A stretch of DNA of 64,000 bases, taken from the NCBI GenBank assembly GCA_034927345.1, contig JAYFQE010000016.1, forward strand, positions 1-64,000, given 5' to 3'. The notes beneath the pieces were generated by a model. It worked only from the letters and a program-made list of their open reading frames with translations, was not told the origin of the DNA and did not search any database. Shown one piece after another: positions 1 through 8,322 of the stretch. How positions within the stretch are numbered: position 1 is the first letter of the stretch; each line of letters begins with the position of its first letter. A program made the translations under genes and the position numbers. This stretch comes from JAYFQE01 sp034927345. GTDB lineage: Bacteria > Bacillota > Clostridia > Saccharofermentanales > UBA5734.

Positions 1-2
1 TT

Positions 3-522
3 TGGGGGATGAAGCTATATCTGAATATGAAGCACCTGGAGTCGATGGACCTGAGTGAGGAGGTGGCTACCGATCTGACAGCTGGCTGATGGTCAGTTAA
101 CCAAGTGAGAACAGAAAGTGCGCATAATCCTTGACACGACCTTAAAAGCTGATCATGAACCACGATGCAATCCAGTCATCTACTTGATTCACGAAAAGAA
201 TAAAAGTCTGTTGTATGCTCATGATACCGGATATTTTCCTGATGAAACCTGGGCTTACCTGGAGAAGAACCGGCCTTATCTTGATTTTGTATCGCTTGAT
301 TGCACGTGCATCATGATACCTTGCCGGGAAAATCATATGGATTTGGCGACAAACATAGAGGTCAGGAATCGTTTGCTGGATATGGGCTGCGCGGATCAAA
401 AGACCCAGTTTTACATCAATCATTTTTCCCATAATGCCGGGATGATTTATGATGAGCTGGTTCCCCTGGCCGCAGAATATGGATTTTCAGTATCTTACGA
501 CGGTTTGGCGATCTCATTCTAA
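3..522 (+). pseudogene. MBL-fold metallohydrolase, C-terminal part only (broken gene)
   Basis: The open frame at 118-522 (134 codons, GTG first) matches the C-terminal half of PhnP-like metallo-beta-lactamase-fold hydrolases: an ADHEP and NPVIYLI segment, LLYAHDTGYF, then NHFSHNAG and a YDGLAISF end. The N-terminal HxHxDH metal-binding half is not present in this frame, and a TGA at 106-108 closes it upstream. A second frame, 3-89, runs in from the window edge and ends at TGA 87-89; its last residues would fit the stretch just before the ADHEP motif, so a frameshift plus stop is the simplest reading. An independent gene starting at GTG 118 would lack half the active site. The upstream part lies outside the window, so the diagnosis is partial. 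Confidence 0.55.
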
Positions 523-705
523 TCAAGCTTCATGGCCGTTTTTTTGATTTGATTTTCCCCTTTGCTTTACGCATTCATGCAGCAGATATTCAATCTGCCC
601 GTTAATCGAACGAAAATCATCTTCGGCCCAAGCCGCCAATTCCTGCCACAACGAGGGTGACAGCCGCAGCAGTATTTGTTTTTTAATTGAATCTTTATTC
701 TCCAA
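523..705 (-). CDS. small ribbon-helix-helix (Arc/HicB-type) DNA-binding protein
   Basis: The 60-residue product has the pattern KKQILLRLSPSLWQELAAWA followed by RSINGQIEYLLHE, typical of Arc/MetJ-type ribbon-helix-helix proteins where the first strand contacts DNA. I prefer the TTG at 703-705, which has a GGAAAGG site about 11 bases upstream and puts the start where family members usually begin. A longer reading starts at TTG 778-780, overlapping the TGA of the SPFH gene, which would add 25 atypical residues. It lies immediately downstream of the SPFH gene on the same strand and is probably co-transcribed. A small RHH protein beside an SPFH gene is a pairing I recall from other Firmicutes; its function is unknown. 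Confidence 0.65.
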   Translation of the reverse strand: MENKDSIKKQILLRLSPSLWQELAAWAEDDFRSINGQIEYLLHECVKQRGKSNQKNGHEA

Positions 706-776
706 ATAGACAGCCGCCTTTCCTCGAAAAATGAGACAGGAGCTTCTTTGTGAAAGAAGCTCCTGAACGGTTGTGA

Positions 777-1814
777 TCAATAAAGCGATCCGCTGTTGAC
801 GACCGGCTGGGCATCTTTGTTGCCGCAGAGCACAACCAGCAAATTGCTGACCATGGCGGCTTTACGTTCTTCATCCAGTTGGACGATCGCTTTTTCATTC
901 AATTTGGCCAAGGCCATTTCAACCATGCCGACAGCTCCTTCGACGATCATCTGGCGGGCATCGATAATGGCGGTTGCCTGTTGCCGCTGAAGCATAGCCG
1001 CGGCAATTTCCGGAGCATATGAAAGGTGGGTTATCCGCGCTTCCAATATCTCCAATCCGGCGATATCAACTTTCGATTGGATTTCCGTTTTCAGTTTTTC
1101 AGCGACTTCCTGGCTGCTGCCTCGCAAGGTCTTTTCATTATCATCGTTTGAAACATCATACGGATAGAGGCGAATAACATTACGCAGGGCGGCGTCAGAC
1201 TGAATGGATAAAAACTCGATGTAGTTATCGACATTAAAAACAGCCTTAGCCGTATTAACGACCTTCCAGATAACAACAATGCCGATAATAATCGGATTGC
1301 CAAGGGCATCATTGATTTTTTGCTTATCATTATTCAGTGTCATTGTTTTTAGTGAGATTTTCTTATTGAAAGAAGCAGCCGACACGGTTTGTGTTGTGCT
1401 TTTACTCTCGCCGGCGTTTTGTTGAGCGGCCATAGCTGCGCTGATCTGTGTGCGTGCGGCGGGATTGACGGCTGTAACGAAAGGATTGACAAAGAAGAAG
1501 CCTTCGCCTTTAAGCGTTCCGTAATATTTGCCAAACAAGGTTAATACCAATGCTTCATTAGGTTTGAGAACCTTCAGCCCGCCAAACAGAATAGGCCCGG
1601 CAATCAGGAAATAAACGCTGCTGATGATGATCAGGAGCGCGCCCCAGACAGCAGTTTTAGTGTTTTGCGCCAGAATAATGCCTTCGATAAAAACCGGAAC
1701 CGAAACAATCATGAACAACAGGTTAAGGAGCAGCATGCCCATGCCGTTTCGGTATTGGGGATTGATTTCAACATCGTGTGTAGATGATTTAATATCTTTG
1801 CTTTGATCAGTCAT
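777..1814 (-). CDS. SPFH/Band 7 domain membrane protein
   Basis: The 345-residue protein has two hydrophobic segments near the N-terminus (around residues 22-45 and 50-75), then a prohibitin/stomatin-like SPFH domain. Visible signatures are FGGLKVLKPNEALVLTLFGK, an RTQIS segment, VVWKV with FNVDNY, and the AARITHLSYAPEIAAAMLQR stretch near the start of the C-terminal coiled coil. Such proteins form membrane-anchored oligomers that organise membrane microdomains. The start is the ATG at 1812-1814, preceded by GAGGAAAAATT; the open frame continues upstream, but without a ribosome site. The stop overlaps the longer possible start of the ribbon-helix-helix gene, suggesting coupled translation. 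Confidence 0.88.
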   Translation of the reverse strand: MTDQSKDIKSSTHDVEINPQYRNGMGMLLLNLLFMIVSVPVFIEGIILAQNTKTAVWGALLIIISSVYFLIAGPILFGGLKVLKPNEALVLTLFGKYYGTLKGEGFFFVNPFVTAVNPAARTQISAAMAAQQNAGESKSTTQTVSAASFNKKISLKTMTLNNDKQKINDALGNPIIIGIVVIWKVVNTAKAVFNVDNYIEFLSIQSDAALRNVIRLYPYDVSNDDNEKTLRGSSQEVAEKLKTEIQSKVDIAGLEILEARITHLSYAPEIAAAMLQRQQATAIIDARQMIVEGAVGMVEMALAKLNEKAIVQLDEERKAAMVSNLLVVLCGNKDAQPVVNSGSLY

Positions 1815-2001
1815 AATTTTTCCTCCTCTGCTGACGCGGGTGATTTCGTAATGATATTGAAATGATATCGAATACATATTAGTATTTGCCGGTCTGATTG
1901 TCAAGACCTGAAATTTGTGCTATAAAGAAGAGAACAGCCTGATTCGGCGAAAAGCCGGAAATGACTGCATAAGGCTTTTTTTCTGGAGGAGGGTACCTAC
2001 G

Positions 2002-2358
2002 ATGTTGAAACGGGCCGAAATGATGGTCAGCGAAATAAAAGAAAGCATGCGGGGCGGCGATGGCCAGGTTCAAATTACTCATATTTACAAGCCGGGCGAG
2101 TTTAAGGGACGGGCACGGATGTGCGCTAAAATAACCTTGGAACCCGGTTGTTCCATTGGCTTGCATGAGCATGTCAACGAGGAAGAAATATATTATATCA
2201 TTCGTGGACAAGCCATTCTGACAGACAGTACCGAAGACGGTGAGCAGATTCTTAATCCCGGTGACGCGTCAATAACCCTGGGCGGACAAAGCCATGCGAT
2301 CCGCAACAGCGGTTCGGAGCCTGTTGAGCTTCTCGCCTTGATCCTGCTTTATTCCTGA
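2002..2358 (+). CDS. small single-domain cupin protein
   Basis: The 118-residue protein carries the two cupin motifs: GLHEHVNEEEIYYIIRG (metal ligands H, H, E and a later H) and the second motif around NPGDASITLGGQSHAIRN. The fold binds a metal and often a small ligand; members range from enzymes to sensors, so substrate cannot be assigned. The ATG at 2002 follows GGAGGAGGG by about 10 bases, a better start than the longer open frame from 1915. The SRAP gene begins 14 bases downstream on the same strand, so the two may share a transcript. Confidence 0.82.
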   Translation: MLKRAEMMVSEIKESMRGGDGQVQITHIYKPGEFKGRARMCAKITLEPGCSIGLHEHVNEEEIYYIIRGQAILTDSTEDGEQILNPGDASITLGGQSHAIRNSGSEPVELLALILLYS

Positions 2359-2372
2359 GGATAATAAACGGT

Positions 2373-3008
2373 ATGTGCGGGCGTTATTATATCGACCAGG
2401 AAGAGGATATAGCAGAAATGCGTCGAATTCTGGAAGAAGTCAACCGGAAGTTTTACGGTACGGATGCTTTAGGCGCTGTAAAAACCGGAGACATTGCGCC
2501 GACACATATTGTTCCGGTCCTTCGGCCTGATCAGAATGTGCCGGCCGGCCGGATTATGATTGATTTGATGCAGTGGGGCTTTCCGCAATATCGGGGAAAG
2601 GGTGTTCTGATCAATGCGCGGGCGGAGACGGCTGCTGAAAAACCGCTTTTTCGCACAGCCTTAAGACAGGGCAGAATCTTGATTCCGGCCAGCGCTTTTT
2701 TTGAGTGGCGGCATGATCCGGACGGCCGTAAAGGTTCCAAAGTTAAATTGTCGCTGGATAATGAACCGATTTTTTATATGGCAGGTATTTCCCGAACCTT
2801 TTCTGAAGACGCTCATGCCATTACGCCCTTACGACGTTTTGTCATCCTGACAACAGCGGCTAATGCTTCCGTTGCGCCCATTCATGACCGTATGCCATTG
2901 ATTTTGCCGCGCCGTTTCTTGCGCAGCTGGCTTCTTGACGATACGGCCACTGACGAATTGCTTCGCCTGGCGGTCGAAAATCCCTTGCGCTTGACTGAAA
3001 CTGCCTGA
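2373..3008 (+). CDS. SRAP domain protein (YedK/HMCES-like abasic-site crosslinker)
   Basis: The 211-residue protein begins MCGRYY; after removal of Met, Cys2 is the residue that forms the thiazolidine crosslink to abasic sites in single-stranded DNA. Other family marks are visible: NARAETAAEKPLFR, ILIPASAFFEWR, and the IHDRMPLIL segment containing the conserved His. These residues define the SRAP family. Its usual role is protecting abasic sites in ssDNA during replication, sometimes under SOS control. No LexA-like box is seen here. Translation starts at ATG 2373, 14 bases after the cupin stop, with a weak GAGGATAA site. Confidence 0.93.
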   Translation: MCGRYYIDQEEDIAEMRRILEEVNRKFYGTDALGAVKTGDIAPTHIVPVLRPDQNVPAGRIMIDLMQWGFPQYRGKGVLINARAETAAEKPLFRTALRQGRILIPASAFFEWRHDPDGRKGSKVKLSLDNEPIFYMAGISRTFSEDAHAITPLRRFVILTTAANASVAPIHDRMPLILPRRFLRSWLLDDTATDELLRLAVENPLRLTETA

Positions 3009-3104
3009 ATGGATAAGAGGAACAGAATTCGATTCACTATCGTCTAAAATAAAGTTATGCTTATAAAGCCAGACCATAATGATGACGCCAAGAGGAGAAA
3101 CAAA

Positions 3105-6011
3105 ATGCCTGGATTCTGGATAAGATTTCGAGACCGCATCAAACAGCTGCTGCAGCAAAACACGAAAACCATTCTGGCATTTACCTTGCCGGCCATGATC
3201 CTTTTTATCGGCTATATGAGCCGGGGCATGTTTCCGGTTGCAGACCGGGATGTCTTAACCATTGATCTATATCATCAATATGCGCCTTTTATGGCCGAGC
3301 TGCGGGACAAATTCACATCCGGCGGCAGCCTCTTTTATTCCTGGTCCGGCGGTCTGGGCAACAACTTCTTCGCCTTGTTTGCTTATTATCTGGCCAGTCC
3401 GCTGAATATCATTATCGTCTTGTTTTCGCCGACTTATCTGACTGAAGGCATCATGATTTTAATCGTGGTCAAGATCGGTCTGGCCGGCGCTTGCTTCTTC
3501 ATTTTCCTGCGGGGTGTATGGCGCCAGGAAAACATCTATATGGTTGCCATATCCGCCCTGTACGCCTTATCTTCCTTTTCGTTGGCTTATTCCTGGAACA
3601 TCATGTGGCTGGACGGCATTTTCCTGCTGCCGATCATCCTGCTGGGCATGGTGCGGCTTGTCAGAGAAAAACGCTGCCTTTTGTATTGCGTCTCTTTGGG
3701 GTTGTTGATCTACAGCAATTACTATATTGCCTTTTTCGTCTGCCTCTTTACCGGATTGTATTTCTTAGCCTGTCTGTTTGAATATCATCGCTTTTCCAGA
3801 CCCAAAGCGCTGCTGGCCACAGTCGGCCGCTTTATCCTCTTTTCCGTTTTGGGCGGCGGCCTGTCGGCCGTATTGTCCCTGCCGACTTATTTTTCTTTGC
3901 AGCTGACCTCGGCCGCCGGGGACAGCATTCCTAAAACCGTTACCAACTATTTTGATTTATTCGATTATATCGGGCAGCATTTTATGCTAACGCCGCCGAC
4001 AATCCGCGACGGCATGCCGAATATGTACTGCGGTGTGCTGGCGTTGATTCTTATACCGATTTATTTCTTTGCCAAATCAATTCCCTTGAAACAAAAACTC
4101 TGGAATTTGGCCTTGATTTTAGTGATGATTCTCAGCTTCAACATTAATGTCCTTAATTTTATCTGGCATGGATTTCATTTCCCCAACCAGCTTCCTTATC
4201 GAAATTCTTTTGTTTACATCTTTTTAATCCTGACATTGGCTTATCCGGCTTTGCAGAGCCTTAAAGAATTCAGCGGCAAACAAATAGGCGCTGTTTGTAC
4301 GACCCTGATCGGCATTGTCCTTCTGGCCCAAAAACTGAATGACAAAGCGCCCGAACTGCAAACATTATATGTAACAATCATTTTCATCGTCATCTATGCC
4401 GCTGTGCTGACGCTGGACCGCATCCGGCCTATTCACAAGAACGATCTGGCGATGGCGCTTCTTTTTGTAGTTGTCGCCGAGCTGCTGCTGAATACGCTGC
4501 TGACGTTGCACCGTATTGATAAAACAGAATACTACTCCAATCGTGAAGGCTACATGGCGGGGCATGAGGTGGATGAAATCCGCGAGCAGCTGGCAGCCAT
4601 CGACGCGCAGGAACCTGATTTTTACCGGTTGGAAATTTTACCGCCCAAGACAACCAATGATCCTTTTATGTACCAATATAATGGCCTGTCAATATTTTCA
4701 TCGACCATGCCGACCAAACCGGTCACGATGTTTGCCAATCTTGGATATCACAGCAATGGCATCAACAGTTATAAATATGAAGGATCAGACTTGCTTTTGG
4801 ATTCGCTATTCGGCATTAAGTACATTATCCGCCGCTCCAACAGCATCCAATACCAGTACCTTCAGTCGATTGTTAAAACAGATGAGCTGGAAGTGTTCCG
4901 CAATCCGTATGCCCTTTCACTGGGGTATGTCGGACTGCCGGAGCTTGAAGACTGGCATAGTTCCGGCGGTGATCCTTTCAGCGCACAGAATCGTCTGGTT
5001 ACCGCTTTAACCGGCGGATCGGATGTCCTGATTACTTTGGACATGGAACCTGGAACCTTGTCGAACATGACATTCAGCGGGACGGGAAGCCATGCTTATA
5101 ATTATACCCGGACGAACAAAGACCAGGATTCGCTGGCGAAGATCAATATTGTCAATACGGCCGACCAGAATGTCTCCCTTTATCTGGATGTAGCCGCCAA
5201 TAAAGCGGACTATGGCTATGTGATGATTGACGATAAAAAAATTGATTTCAATGCCAAACGGTCAACCATGGTTGATTTGGGCTATGTCAGCGCCGGAGCG
5301 GTTATCGAACTCAACCTGGCGTTCAATAAGAGCAGCTCAGAAACCGGCCGTTTTGAGCTTTATGCCGTCGGCCTGGATCAAATCGCTTTTGAAGAAGCAA
5401 TAACCACGATTCAAAACAACAGTCTGCAGATTTCCGCTTTCACCGATACGCATGTGGCCGGTTCCGTTACAGCCGCGCAAGACGGCGTTATGATGATGAC
5501 GATTCCTTACGATAAAGGCTGGCAGGTGAAAGTCGACGGGCAGGTTACCGAAACTGAAGCTCTGGACAACGGTTTTATCAGCTTTAAAATTTCAGCCGGC
5601 CTGCATCAGATCGAACTGAACTATACGCCTGAATGGTTCTGGGTCGGATTGATGATCAGCCTGCTTTCGATATTCATTCTTGTGGCCATCTGCCGGGTTC
5701 CGAAAATAGTAGCCCGCAGCCGGAAGCGCAGACCGATTGTCCGCCCGGCTGAGGTAAGCCAGGAATCCCTGGCAGCGCGTCTGTCCACCAGTCTTGCGGA
5801 AACCGGCGAGCCGGCAGACAACGGGGCAGCAGATGACATGGCTGACAACGTGGCTGATGATCGGATAGATGAGCCGACAGCTGAGCCGGCAGATGACACG
5901 GATCGGATTGCTCCCGCAGATCAGGGCAGTCAATCCCATCTTTCGGACGACGATACATTGGCTGGAGATGAGGAATCGGGCAAGGATTCCGAGAACGGCG
6001 GCGGTATCTGA
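3105..6011 (+). CDS. YfhO family polytopic membrane protein
   Basis: The 968-residue protein has about a dozen N-terminal membrane segments, a DIYHQYAPF-like motif (IDLYHQYAPFMAEL) shortly after the first helix, and FYSWSGGLGNNFF, both typical of YfhO proteins. A large extracytoplasmic region follows (roughly residues 490-840), then a last membrane helix near residue 843. In Firmicutes, YfhO-type proteins act as GT-C-like glycosyltransferases that decorate teichoic acids. After the last helix comes a basic patch and a tail of about 90 residues rich in Asp, Glu and Ala with repeated EPAD/ADD units. ATG 3105 follows AAGAGGAG by 7 bases; an in-frame ATG at 3057 lacks a site. The 3' end overlaps the convergent CmpB-like gene by 82 bases. 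Confidence 0.88.
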   Translation: MPGFWIRFRDRIKQLLQQNTKTILAFTLPAMILFIGYMSRGMFPVADRDVLTIDLYHQYAPFMAELRDKFTSGGSLFYSWSGGLGNNFFALFAYYLASPLNIIIVLFSPTYLTEGIMILIVVKIGLAGACFFIFLRGVWRQENIYMVAISALYALSSFSLAYSWNIMWLDGIFLLPIILLGMVRLVREKRCLLYCVSLGLLIYSNYYIAFFVCLFTGLYFLACLFEYHRFSRPKALLATVGRFILFSVLGGGLSAVLSLPTYFSLQLTSAAGDSIPKTVTNYFDLFDYIGQHFMLTPPTIRDGMPNMYCGVLALILIPIYFFAKSIPLKQKLWNLALILVMILSFNINVLNFIWHGFHFPNQLPYRNSFVYIFLILTLAYPALQSLKEFSGKQIGAVCTTLIGIVLLAQKLNDKAPELQTLYVTIIFIVIYAAVLTLDRIRPIHKNDLAMALLFVVVAELLLNTLLTLHRIDKTEYYSNREGYMAGHEVDEIREQLAAIDAQEPDFYRLEILPPKTTNDPFMYQYNGLSIFSSTMPTKPVTMFANLGYHSNGINSYKYEGSDLLLDSLFGIKYIIRRSNSIQYQYLQSIVKTDELEVFRNPYALSLGYVGLPELEDWHSSGGDPFSAQNRLVTALTGGSDVLITLDMEPGTLSNMTFSGTGSHAYNYTRTNKDQDSLAKINIVNTADQNVSLYLDVAANKADYGYVMIDDKKIDFNAKRSTMVDLGYVSAGAVIELNLAFNKSSSETGRFELYAVGLDQIAFEEAITTIQNNSLQISAFTDTHVAGSVTAAQDGVMMMTIPYDKGWQVKVDGQVTETEALDNGFISFKISAGLHQIELNYTPEWFWVGLMISLLSIFILVAICRVPKIVARSRKRRPIVRPAEVSQESLAARLSTSLAETGEPADNGAADDMADNVADDRIDEPTAEPADDTDRIAPADQGSQSHLSDDDTLAGDEESGKDSENGGGI

Positions 6012-6751
6012 TTCTTCCTTTTATCCTGAATGACCATACGTTCCCATCCATTGCCGTCTTTTGCCGTAATATAAGGGAAGATACGATAGATGTGCTGATC
6101 GGAAAATAAAGTCTGATCCAGTTTCATCAGCCATGGCTGATGATCGTTGATGCCGACATCCTGGTTGAAGGCCACAACCCAGGTTGGCGTTTGAATGAGT
6201 TGATGACGCTGGGCAAACCGGAAAAGGCCCATCGTCGTTAAACTGGAGTCGATAATGACCAGGACCAGCAGCAATGTAAAGATAAACTCCGTTGTCCGAA
6301 CCGGCAATTTTTTCAGGCCGGCCAGGATAAAAGTTGTTAACCAGCGGTTGCTGACGACAACCACCAATCCCCAAAGCAAAGACATGGGCAGCCAAACCCG
6401 GCCTTCGATGTTATAGGGCAGATAGGAATAATCCCACCAGCGCAGATGAAAAATTTTCTCCAATAATATACTTGATATAAATTCCAGCAATGTTCCGCCG
6501 ACACAACCGGTCAGCCAAAGACGGAAATATGTTTTCTGGAAGGCTGTCGGCATAAGTCTGCTGCCAACCAAAGCGAATCCGTAAAGCGGGCAAAGAGGCA
6601 GAAACAAAAAGCCTTTTCGACTGATCCATTCACCGGTTAAAAAGAACATGTAAAGCGTCTCGCAAATCAAACCGAAAAAACTTCCGATGATTAACAAGCC
6701 AAACCAGTCATAGATACTTAATCTAACCACTTTTTTCTGCCAAAAACGCAC
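5930..6751 (-). CDS. CmpB-like (PF06541-type) membrane protein
   Basis: The 273-residue protein has about five membrane helices. The N-terminal half has the CmpB/DUF1113 pattern: LIIGSFFGLICETLYMFF, then SRKGFLFLPLCPLYGF and GCVGGTLLEF with WWDYSY. Members are named putative ABC-transporter permeases but lack a known partner, so transport is not established. I place the start at GTG 6749-6751, preceded by GGCAGGTG; the open frame runs 75 bases further upstream but covers the -10 box of its own promoter. The last 82 bases overlap the end of the convergent YfhO gene. Confidence 0.78.
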   Translation of the reverse strand: MRFWQKKVVRLSIYDWFGLLIIGSFFGLICETLYMFFLTGEWISRKGFLFLPLCPLYGFALVGSRLMPTAFQKTYFRLWLTGCVGGTLLEFISSILLEKIFHLRWWDYSYLPYNIEGRVWLPMSLLWGLVVVVSNRWLTTFILAGLKKLPVRTTEFIFTLLLVLVIIDSSLTTMGLFRFAQRHQLIQTPTWVVAFNQDVGINDHQPWLMKLDQTLFSDQHIYRIFPYITAKDGNGWERMVIQDKRKNQIPPPFSESLPDSSSPANVSSSERWD

Positions 6752-6773
6752 TTTATTTTCACCTGCCGCAATC

Positions 6774-6802
6774 ATTATACCTGTTAATGTCCTGATATTC
6801 AA
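6774..6802 (-). promoter_or_regulatory. promoter of the CmpB-like gene
   Basis: On the minus strand TTGAAT (6797-6802) is separated by 17 bases from a perfect TATAAT (6774-6779), about 22 bases before the chosen GTG start. It lies back to back with the desulfoferrodoxin promoter. Confidence 0.6.
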
Positions 6803-6806
6803 CATA

Positions 6807-6815
6807 TGGTATAAT
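6807..6815 (+). promoter_or_regulatory. extended -10 promoter of desulfoferrodoxin gene
   Basis: TGGTATAAT at 6807-6815 is a TGn-extended -10 box 56 bases before the ATG. No good -35 box is seen at 16-18 bases. The promoter nearly abuts the divergent one at 6774-6802. Confidence 0.45.
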
Positions 6816-6871
6816 CTACCTATCAAACCGAGTCGGCAAAGCCGGCCTATATCGATTGGAGGTAACGATCT

Positions 6872-7249
6872 ATGCAGACAACAAGGTGTTTTTATCGTTG
6901 CAGCATTTGTGGCAATTTGGTAGGACTAATCAATGATGGCGGAGGCGAATTGGTCTGTTGCGGACAACCGATGATTCTACTTAAAGCCAATACTTCAGAC
7001 GGCGCTAAGGAGAAACATGTACCTGTTTATCAGAGAGACGGCAGTAAACTTCATGTAACTGTTGGCAGCGTGGCGCATCCGATGACGGATGCCCATTATA
7101 TTCAATGGATTTGCGTCGCTCAGGCTAACCGTACTCAACGGGTTACATTAGCGCCGGGACAAGCGCCGGAAGCTGATTTTATCATTGAGGACGGTCCGAT
7201 AACAATTTATGAATACTGTAATCTCCATGGTCTTTGGATGACTGAATAA
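6872..7249 (+). CDS. dfx: desulfoferrodoxin (superoxide reductase)
   Basis: This 125-residue protein has both iron centres. The N-terminal desulforedoxin domain shows Cys10 and Cys13 (CSICGN) and Cys29-Cys30 (VCCG), which ligate Fe(SCys)4. The C-terminal superoxide reductase domain has KHVPVY, HPMTDAHYIQW and CNLHGLW, supplying the four His and one Cys of the catalytic iron. It reduces superoxide to hydrogen peroxide without making oxygen, a typical defence of anaerobes. GGAGG lies 9 bases before the ATG. A membrane-protein gene follows 19 bases later. The rubrerythrin at 30.36 kb would remove the peroxide formed. Confidence 0.96.
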   Translation: MQTTRCFYRCSICGNLVGLINDGGGELVCCGQPMILLKANTSDGAKEKHVPVYQRDGSKLHVTVGSVAHPMTDAHYIQWICVAQANRTQRVTLAPGQAPEADFIIEDGPITIYEYCNLHGLWMTE

Positions 7250-7268
7250 TTGGCCGAGGAATTGATTT

Positions 7269-7772
7269 GTGTTTAATTTTTGGCATGGTTTTGCTGCTGT
7301 TGGCATTTTGACAGCCATCTTGTATCTGTTTTATTATGCCATTCGATTGGTTGCCTATCTGATCATATCGGCGGGCTTATATCGTATGGCGCAAAAACGT
7401 GCGCTGCCTAATCCCTGGCTGGCCTGGATCCCGATAGCCAGACTCTATATCCTGGGCACGCTGCTTCGGCAGGTTTTGGCTGTTACGCCACAATGGCGCA
7501 TTCCATACATTCAAATTGTCCTGCCCCTGTCTGCCGCTTTTATGCTGCTCGGCAGCGGCAGTTTTCTTGGCGGCCTTTTTACCGCTATCACCTATATTTT
7601 AATGATCCTGGCTTTCGGTTCTTTATTCCGTCAGTATAAAGAGCTCCATGCCGTCGCCTATGGCATTCTGACCGGAATTCCATTCCTGGAAATTGTCGGC
7701 TGCTTTCTTGTTTACCGTTTGAGCGATTTGCCCGTACCTGATCAAGATTGCGATGCAACGGTGTTTCCATAA
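7269..7772 (+). CDS. small polytopic membrane protein, unknown function
   Basis: The GTG-initiated 167-residue protein has about four membrane segments. A recognisable stretch, GLYRMAQKRALPNPWLAWIP followed by ARLYILGTL, resembles small Firmicutes membrane proteins in which a helix pair brackets an RxxNxWLAWIP-like loop. No catalytic motif is seen. A GAGGAATT site precedes the GTG. It lies 19 bases behind the desulfoferrodoxin gene and may be co-transcribed, which does not by itself imply a redox function. The hairpin array begins right after its stop codon. Confidence 0.65.
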   Translation: MFNFWHGFAAVGILTAILYLFYYAIRLVAYLIISAGLYRMAQKRALPNPWLAWIPIARLYILGTLLRQVLAVTPQWRIPYIQIVLPLSAAFMLLGSGSFLGGLFTAITYILMILAFGSLFRQYKELHAVAYGILTGIPFLEIVGCFLVYRLSDLPVPDQDCDATVFP

Positions 7773-7803
7773 GTGTAGTATCCGGTAATCCTTTCTGATG
7801 CTA

Positions 7804-8051
7804 ATTATCCGGCAGCCCTTTCTAATGCTCGACCCTGCGGCCTGTCGGCCTTAGACTCGCATCGGAAAGGGCTGCCGGATAATGATAACTAGACTTTTAG
7901 GTTATAGCTTTTCTGAAAGCTAATATGTAAAGGAAACTCATAGATCCACTCTCAACTACCCTCTATAGTATCGCCTGGTTGATGAACCAATCTGAGGAAC
8001 TCCACAGGCCGAAGGCCGCGGACATGACGAAGATTGGTTCATCAACCAGGC
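7804..8051. repeat. composite hairpin unit 1
   Basis: Hairpin A1 has 19-bp perfect arms (7804-7822 and 7865-7883, ATTATCCGGCAGCCCTTTC) around a loop with the core 7827-7860. The spacer 7884-7972 is nearly repeated at 8402-8490. Hairpin B1 has 21-bp perfect arms (7973-7993 and 8031-8051; 20 bases of the left arm read CCTGGTTGATGAACCAATCT) with the core ACTCCACAGGCCGAAGGCCG in its loop. Just before A1, 7780-7802 repeats the left arm and loop start imperfectly. Confidence 0.85.
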
Positions 8052-8070
8052 CCACAGGCCGAAAGACGGT

Positions 8071-8240
8071 TTATACAATCCTTCTTTGCTCGACCCTGCG
8101 GCCTGACGGCCTTAAACTCGCCTAGAAGGATTGTATAAGCTCGTTCTCAACTACCCTCTATAATATCGCCTGACGCGAACCAAGCCAAAGAGCTCCACAG
8201 GCCCGAAGGGCCGCGGACACGATGAGGCTTGGTTCGCGTC
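8071..8240. repeat. composite hairpin unit 2 (short spacer)
   Basis: Hairpin A2 has 15-bp perfect arms (8071-8085 TTATACAATCCTTCT, 8124-8138), unrelated in sequence to the arms of A1, yet its 34-base loop core at 8088-8121 differs from that of A1 at only two positions. The spacer is reduced to 8146-8170, the last 25 bases of the full spacer. Hairpin B2 has 15-bp perfect arms (8172-8186 GACGCGAACCAAGCC, 8226-8240), different from B1, around the same B core. Confidence 0.85.
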
Positions 8241-8322
8241 CAGCACGAAGACTGGCTTTTAGAAAGATAACTTCGCGGCCTATCGGCCTTAACTGGCGAT
8301 CCGGAAGTCCTTTCTGTTGCTA

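Noticed and set aside
5592..6051. Several minus-strand frames opposite the YfhO tail
   Set aside because: They arise from the repetitive acidic codons of the tail; only the CmpB-like gene end is real there.
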